In this document: in pieces, positions 37,601 through 46,600 of the stretch
Layout of the letters: each line of letters opens with the position of its first letter
Position numbering within the stretch: the stretch's first letter is position 1
Source of the DNA: Sipunculus nudus
Lineage: Eukaryota > Annelida > Sipuncula > Golfingiida > Sipunculidae
Length of the DNA: 64,000 nucleotides
Assembly (NCBI GenBank): GCA_026874595.1
Contig: CM049312.1
Location: 52,951,429 to 53,015,428 of the forward strand
Direction of reading: 5' to 3'
Notes under the pieces: model-generated
The model's database searches: none
Told to the model about the DNA's origin: nothing
Seen by the model: only the letters and a program-made list of their open reading frames with translations
Position numbers and translations under genes: made by a program

Positions 37601-40600
37601 GCCGGCCGGCCGGACAGACGGAAGGATGACGGACAAAGACCCATCGCTATAGCCCAGCATGACTGAAAGTCAGCTGGGCTAAAAACTCTGTTCTGGCGAT
37701 ACAATTATGAAAAGGTAAGAGGGCTTGTGTCAAACCCAAGAAGGTCCTTTTGGATTGTTACATAACTCTTTTTGGTACCTAACCATCCATAGGTGTACTG
37801 CTATTTCCGAGATTGTTTATATTCTTGCGGGGGAACTTGACACTTTGTTTGTGCCCCATACTGATGACAATGCAAATTACAACGAGGGACCCATGGGTCA
37901 CATCGCTCAGCTGAATTCTGGAAAATATAAATGACTGCAAAATATTTGTATTTCTTTTGGTTTTTCATGTATATTATCATTAGAAAAGCAATGAGAAAAT
38001 GGCCCTGCTAAAATGAAACTCTGTAAATTATAGAATAATGGACATGAGCTAAACCATTTAGTTTGGGCCTATGGAAAGTGTTATATAAAAGTAACATTTC
38101 ATAAACAAATAATGTGTGAAGGTAATTAAGTTTTCAAAAGTTAATTATATGGCCATATGAGTTAAAAATTAATCCCACAAAGTTTGACCAATATTCCTAA
38201 TTTTAATACTAAGTTAACAGTGTTATTCATACCTAGGCCCTGCAAACTTTAAGAGATATGAATGAAATGCTACAAAGTATTTATATCTTCTTAAATCTTG
38301 TCTGTTAGCACTTACATTAGATCCTAATATTTTATCACATTTGAATATAAGGATTAAATTCCTTAAATTTTTTTCTTTAAAAAAATCAAAATTGTCCCAA
38401 GTCTCATCAAAAAGAATTTATTTAACATTAAAATTATAAGACTGATCTTGTTTATTAGTCTTGTGTATTGAAGGGCTGGGTGGGGGGAGGGGTCTCCATT
38501 GTTACTGCTCGTTGCTGAAAAAAATGTTAATTTTAAGATTCATCTAGTTCATAGTACAGGTCTGTCAACAGAATGGGGTGGGGGGGGGGGGGGGAGGAGA
38601 GAAAAAGGCTCCCTGTGGTATGGTATTAACTGCAGACAGCCTGATCAAGCTCAACTCAGTGGAGAGAGGGCTTGCCCTAGTGATGGGATTGCATAACATT
38701 ATGCCAACAGCCTGGGGAGCATAGAGAGCTGCACTGAATGACCTACAGTGACCAAAGTGGCCTGCTTGACAATGTAAGGGAATACAACAAGAGCCTCCAA
38801 AAAAAACACAATAACTAACCTAATTTTGCAGCTTTTTTAACAGATGAAATCCTTATGTGCACATGCTGTGAAAATTAAATCCACAGTTCTTACAGGAAAA
38901 AAAGTGCCGTGGCAAAGGTTGGGCAAAATGTAAGGTACCAATTTTTTTATTTTTGCTAATATTTTAAAAAATTTAAAAGATTTTGATCTAATTTTGGGTA
39001 TACAATTTAATTTTGATTAATTAAAGTTACATTACTGGAAAAAAGTCCTTAGCTTTAACATGTCTTGTGTTAAGAAATCAAATATCTTTCCTGTTTTTTT
39101 TTTACAAAATGCATTATGTTTGAGCCCATAACTTTTTTAAATTATATAATACAGACCTTATTTCTGGCATGTACATAGGAACTATATAGAGGAATATTTA
39201 TGGTAAATATGAGGAAAAACAGATGAGTGATTTTGATATTAGGCAGTCCTGAAGTGTGAAAATAGGTTTTTAATAAAAATTGAAGTTTTTCCTTAATTTC
39301 TCAACTGAATGAAGTCGCAAAGACCCAGTTTTCAGCTTGGTAGGAGATCTTGGGGACATCTAACATTATGCCAACAGCCTGGGGCAAAAAAATTCAATAA
39401 CTAGCCTAATTTTGCAGCTTTTATTTTCAAATTTCAGATTTTAACAGATTAAATCCTTATGTGTACATGCTGTGAAAATTAAATCCACAGTACTTACAGG
39501 AAAAAAACATGCTGTGGCCAAAGTTGGGCAAAATTTAAGGTACTGATTTTTTATTTTTGCTAATATTTTAAAAATTTTAAAAGATTTTGATCTAATTTTG
39601 GGTATACAATTTAATTTTGATTAATTAATGTTATATTACTGGAAAAAAAGTCGTTAGTTTTAACATGTTTTTTGTTAACTGATCAAATATCTTTCCTGAT
39701 TTTTTACAAAATGCATTATGTTTGAGCCCATAACTTTTTTAAATTATATAATACAGACCTAATTTCTGGCATGTACATAGGAACTATATAGTGGAATATT
39801 AATGGCAAACAAGCCCAGTTTTCGGCTTGGTAGGAGATCTTGGGGACATCTAACATTATGCCGAATTTTGGATTCCTAGTTCTTACGGTTTTAAAACGTC
39901 CCACATCTACGGATGGACAGACGGACGGCTAGACAGATGGACGGACAATGGATCATGACTATAGCTCAGATTGTGGGTATACCATGATACTCCTGTCATG
40001 TGACGGGCATTTAACAACCTACCATAAGTGTCTATTTTCAACTTTATATACTGCAAAATCAAGCACATTGACCTCAAATTTTATTTCATAATATAAACTA
40101 GATGTGTCGGAATGACACAAATGCCCCCGCCTTGGGCAAATTAGAAACATTTGTTAAATTTTGTAAAATTTTTTAAGTTCAGGAGGTGTTGTATGGTCAA
40201 AAGTAGGTCAACAAGGGCAAAATGCAAACTCGATCTGTAAAGGGTCATTATCAAGCAACACACCAAAATCAGGCCAGTATATGCAGGCATTGTGAAAAAA
40301 GTCCATATATGTGCATTTATCATGAAAATTTCTGTCTTTCATGAAATTTTCTATGTTCAGGATCTGTCATATGGTGAAAAATAGGTTAACTGGGACGAAA
40401 CGCGAACTCGATCTGTAAGTGGTCATTATGCGCCCACAGACCAAACATTAGGCCAGTATCTGTAAGCATTGCATTGCAAAACTAGAATATTAGCAAAAGT
40501 TGATAATCATTCATAAATTTAAATTGGAGAGGTATATGCCATGTTTCAAAACAATCCACCAAATGCTTCCTTAGAAATAAGTGCCTAAGTTTTTTTCTAT

Positions 40601-43600
40601 ACTAAGCTCTGTGACCTTGAAAAGTAGGTCAAGATCACCCATCTTTGAACTTGACCAAGATTTTGTAAATATAATGCAATAGCACTGAAGAAATGAAGTT
40701 CCTGTGTTGAATACCTTTGGAGATATCCTGCACAAAAGGCCAAAATTGAAAATATCCGATAAAATTTCTTTTAAAAAATCAGAAATTGCAGGTGGCACCA
40801 CCAAAATTGTGCAGCACATACAGACCATCAGTCCCAATGATCATAGTAAGTTTTGTGAAAATCCACACAATGGTTCCTGAGAAATAAACTTCTGAGTGTT
40901 TTTCTATAATCAGCTCTAAAATGTAGAAAAATGGGTCAATGTCACCCATCTTCGAACTTGACAGAGATTTTATCGATATACATCTTCACTGATGAAATAA
41001 AATTCCAACGGTGAATCCTTTTAGAGATATCCCGCTCACAAGGTAAAAGTTAACAGATGCGGAACGGATGGACGGACGGACAGACACCGGACAGACAGAT
41101 GGACAGACGGACAGCTTGGGTGATGACAATAGCCCATCAGCCTATGAGCTGAGGGCTAAAAACGGCTGTACATGTGTATTTGTCATGAAAATTTCTATTT
41201 TTCATGAATTTTTCTAAGTTTAGGAGCCGTAAAACGGTCAAAAGTAGGTCAACCGGGACGAAACGCAAACTCGATCTGTAACTGGTCATTATCTGCCCAC
41301 ACACCAAAAATCAGGCCAATATCTGCAGGCATTGCGAAAAAAAGTCCGTACATGTGTATTTGTCATGAAAATTTCTATTTTTCTTGAAATTTTCTAAGTT
41401 TAGGAGCCGTAAAACGGTCAAAAATAGGTCAACTGGGACGAAACGCGAACTCGATCTGTAACTGGTCATTATCTGCCCACACACCAAAAATCAGGCCAAT
41501 ATCTGCAGGCATTGCGAAAAAAAGTCCGTACATGTGTATTTGTCATTAAAATTTCTATTTTTCATGAATTTTTCTATGTTTAGGAGCCGTAAAACGGTCA
41601 AAAGTAGGTCAACTGGGACGAAACGCGAACTCGATCTGTAACTGGTCATTATCTGCCCACACACCAAAAATCGGGCCAATATCTGCAGGCATTGTGAAAA
41701 AAAGTCCGTACATGGGTATTTGTCATGAAAATTTCTATTTTTCATGATGAAATTTTCTAAGTTTTAGAGCCGTAAATCAGTCAAAAGTAGGTCAACCGGG
41801 ACGAAACGCAAACTCGATCTGTAACTGGTCATTATCTGCCCACACACAAAAAATCAGGCCAATATCTGCAGGTATTGCGAAAAAAAGTCTGTACAACTGT
41901 TTGATTTCGGAATGACGGAATGAGGGAATGACAGAATGACGGAATGACGGACATGGGTAAAACTATATGCCCCGGCCACTTTGTGGCGGGGGCATAAAAA
42001 GCTTGCCAAGTAGATATCATGTGCAAAATAACTAAGAATGTCTGTGTCTAGTTTCCCCTTAACATTGATGCTGTAACCTTGCCACTGTCAAGGTTTCTAC
42101 CTACCTGGTTAGTTGACTCACCTTTTGTCAATCTCTTCGAGTGCCATGCGGGCCTCGTCCGGTGATTGGGCATGGATCCACTGTGATTCAGATTGCTGAT
42201 TGCTAGGCAATGTTTTACCAGTGCCAAGAGACAGTTCTTTCATTGATTCTGACATTTTTTCTTCATTGATGAAAACCTTACCACCAATATCACTACAAGG
42301 ACAAAGAGAAACTTAATTAGCAAAATTGTTTCAATTTAACACATAAACCTTAGTAAACCCATGACAACTTAACACATTCAAGAGGTGGGAAGTGGGAACA
42401 CTTCAGATCAGCTCTTCAAAACTTATCTTAAATATGTCTTACAAACCCACTCAGTTGTTAATATTGGTTCAAGGAAGAACATATATACATTTTCTGGCAA
42501 TATTTAGTTCCAATATACAGTAGAGCGCCGTCTTTCCAAAAGCATAGGGGGACAAGCTTTTTGTTCGGAAAAATAAACTTTAAGAAAAACAGCCAAGGGT
42601 CTAACAGCAACTTTGTACGAAAGTTATGATTTACTTTGTGCCAACATGGTGATCTACATAACTGACCACTGGGACACAACAAAAAATATTGGTTTTATTG
42701 CAGAGACTGATTGGCTAAGATCAGTCTGACCTGTTTTAGGATATGTGCGTGCATTTTTTCAACAAATTCAGGGGATGAAAAGGTAAATTGACATCATCAT
42801 TGGTGAAGCTCAGTTAGTTTTTTTACAGCCAAATGGCAACCCCATGCAGCACACATACAAAGAGTGAAAGGCAAGGGAATACCAAGTTTTCAAACAATCA
42901 TAGGTCCTGCCAATAAACATGGATCATTTAGGCAAAAAAAATAAAAGGTATGGTTCTCAGGCACTGCCCGCTTCAATTTTAACCACCCTCATCAAACATT
43001 TTTATTTTATCTTCACAGTAAAAATGAATAATGGCAAGTTTAAGTAGATGACACAATTGCTAATGGAAGTGAACTGCTTATTTGTTTGGCAAGCCTCCTA
43101 TGCAATGGTCATGCGAATGAACCTGCCGGAGCATAAGCGATGTATGAATAATACCTTGCCAATCCTCAGTTACTCTGTTATTTGGCCTGACATCCAAACC
43201 CAAGCCAACAAACTATGCTTGCTTGAATACAAACAAGATATGGTTGATAACACAGAAGTGATCTTGTATAAACTGTTCAGCGGCTTTCTGGGGGGGGGGG
43301 GGGGTATAGGGAGCCTAGCGTTGCATGGCTAGCTGTAGTTTTCACACCTTTGCCCCAGCGACAACATCAGCCCAGAACTAACTAGATATTTCTAGCAGGT
43401 GCAATAGTATCCCCAGACAATTAACCCCCCTACCCCTAGCCATTGATAAGATGCATCTAACCTGTAAGTTTGGTGACTGTACCAACAATTTTTTTCTAGT
43501 TATTGCCGTAATTTCATTTTAACATTATCGCTGCTGTGACCTTCAAAAATGTATCAAGGTCATCCATTTTCAAATTTGACCTAGCTGTTGATAAAATGCA

Positions 43601-46600
43601 TCAAACTTGTGGGTTTGGTGACTGTACCTAAAATTCTTACAAAGTTATTCCGTTTAAACATCATTTTAGCAAGAAAACAACATAAGGTGGCACCACCTGT
43701 CTTCTGCAGAAAACAATGTTATCAAAGATCTTATGTCAATTTGATTTTTGGACCAATCCATGCATCGCTCAGTGAGATATTAAAGTTAATATCATTTCAG
43801 CATTATCGCCTCTGTTACCTTGAAAAATGCATCAAGGTCATCCTTATTCAAACTTGGCCAAGCCCTTGATAAGATGCATCTAAACTGTAGGTTTGGTGAC
43901 TGTACCACAAATTCTTTTTTAGTTATTACCCTAATATCATTTTAGCATAATTGCTGCTGTGACCTTGAAAAAATGCATCAAGGTCATCCATGTTCAAACT
44001 TGACCAAACCGTTGATAAGCTGCATCAAACCTGTGGGTTTGGTGATTGTACCTCAAATTCTTACAAATTTATTGCGTTTACATCATTTTAACAAGAAAAC
44101 GACACCTGTCTTCTGCCAAAGACAAAGCTATCCAAGATCTTCGGTCAATTTGATTTTTGGATCATTCCATGTATCCCTTACTGAGATATTAAAGATTTTG
44201 TGTGAATTTCACCAAATATGGGAATATTTAAGGTCAAGGCCACTCTCATAGGAAAGGTCATGACCCCAATTTAAATAAACATCATCCCATAACCCTTATC
44301 TATGTATATATGCATAATATAAAAGAAATCTGTCCATTAGTTTTTTACTTATAATGCTCACAGTACTGTCAAGTGGCAATTTAGGGGGTAGTAAAAAGCA
44401 CGAAAACAAGTAAAGAATATTATTAATAGGTAGCGCCACCAGTTTCTGGAACATGACAACCCTATCCATGATCTTCCATCAACTTGATTTTGGGATCAAT
44501 CCATGCAAAATTTCTTGAGATATTTAAGAATTTGTGTGATTTTCCCCAAAACTGGACCTATTCAAGGTCAAGGACACTCTCCTAGTAAAGGTCATGACCT
44601 CATTTTAAATAGGCATCCTCCTCTCACCCATATCTATACATATACCAAGTTTGGTAAGGATCTGTGAAATATTTTATGAGTTATCGCGCCAACAAGATTA
44701 TTATGTGGCAGCGGCGGTGGCTGGACCATCATGAAAACATAGTATCCCCCCGACTTTGTCTGGGGATACAATTAGTTAGGGTGACCACTGGGCTTAAACA
44801 CCTGACTGGTAGGCCCTTAGGACTCATCATTAAAAAAATTTCATAATAATAAAGATAAATCTTGTTATATCCATAAATGAATCATGATGTTTCAGGTATT
44901 GCTAGGGAAAATACTTTCATGATAACTGTATGCACAATTGTAGCTTTAACAGTTCAAAAATGTCTCCTTGTTGCTGACGTGATAGTGACCCAAATACCAA
45001 TCTGGAGGCCCCAGAGTGACAGGGCACTCCTAAAATTATAGTCCTAGGACCTGATGTAGGGTTAAAATTTCACCAATGCTGCACAATATAACATCTTAAT
45101 GAAGGCTATACCTTTCAGTTAGAGTTTGTATACTGGTAAATCAAAGATTAAATATATATATATATATAAAATCAGTAACAATTCATATGTTGATGATATT
45201 ACCTTCACATACAGCTGGGCTTACCTGTAGGCCGAGTCTGCCTTCCTTTTATTTTTTCTCTTTGAAACACCACTTGTCCCGGGTTGAGGAGATGTTTCTC
45301 TGTGACCATAAAAATATGATTCAATAAAACGGAGGACAAATATCTACCATCTATACCATTTAATGTGTTTTCCTTTTATCAATGAAATGGATTATTTGAA
45401 GGTATGAATACAAATAGAAATGGCTTTCACGCAGGGTTGGTTTTATGTCAGGCAGAAAGGTATTTCTGCTCTGCCGATGGCAGAAATGAGGCAAAAAACA
45501 TTCGGCCAGGCAGAAATGCGTTTCTGCCCGGCAGAAATGGCAGATTAAATTATCAAAATATATATTGTGTGTTTACAAGAGATAGTAATCTTAATAAATC
45601 AAAAGCTTCCTTAAATACAAGCATTTATTAATAAATTAAGAAATGATAGTCATTTTATTGAATTTAGTCAATGATAATAATGCCCAATGTGCCTGTTCAC
45701 TTTCTGTTAAAAGCAAGGTTTGCAAGTTCTAGGCAGGGGGAGGGGAGGATTAAGAAACAAGATTATAAACTGGTTTTAATTGCCAGCTGAAAACAGCACT
45801 TTCCATAAAACCCAATTTGCCCAAATTTTTTACTAAGAGCTTTATAATAACTATTGTGACTCAGGTGGTATAGTCACAGGGCTGTTCATGACTTGAAAAC
45901 GTTCAGGTGTGTGTGATGGATGATTTCCAGTTGACTGGCATTATGCAGTCCCAGCTACAGAGCTGTACTGTCCTGAAGGTTCCTAATATAAGCAGGAGGC
46001 CTAATGTATGTGTGGCAAATAGGTTCCTTGGCTCTGGTAATATCATTATCACAGCCCTTTAGGTTTGCTGATATGCATTAACTTGTTTACTTAGTCATTA
46101 TTCATGTGTCAATGGTACCTGAAATGATGTAACAGAGCCTAACTATTATATATTCATAATATCTCAGTTTTCAGGGTATTTCTGCTCTTATGGCAGAAAC
46201 AAGGGCAGAAAGGTATTTCTGCCATTGGCAATTGCCGGGCAGAAATCCTCAGCAGAAATGGCAGAAACTTGCCCACCCTACTTTCATGTGAAGAATTAAA
46301 CTTGCCACTGGCCACCTGGATTACCTAAAGTGTGTTATAGATGTAATGTCCGAGTATATCATGTGAAGAAGCAAACTTTCCACTGGCTGCCAGGTGTAAA
46401 ATGACTGCAAGGTGTCAAGTGATTGTGAGATGTATACCAATAAAAGAAGCCAATTAACTCACTTAGACTTGCAACTGCAACCTAGGGGGTTTTCCTTGTT
46501 AGTATTTTGGAAAGATCTGACCATCATAATATACCATAGTATTTCCTAACAATGTTTTTATGGCTTTCTTGTGGTGATTCTGAGACAAAAAAAAGGATGA

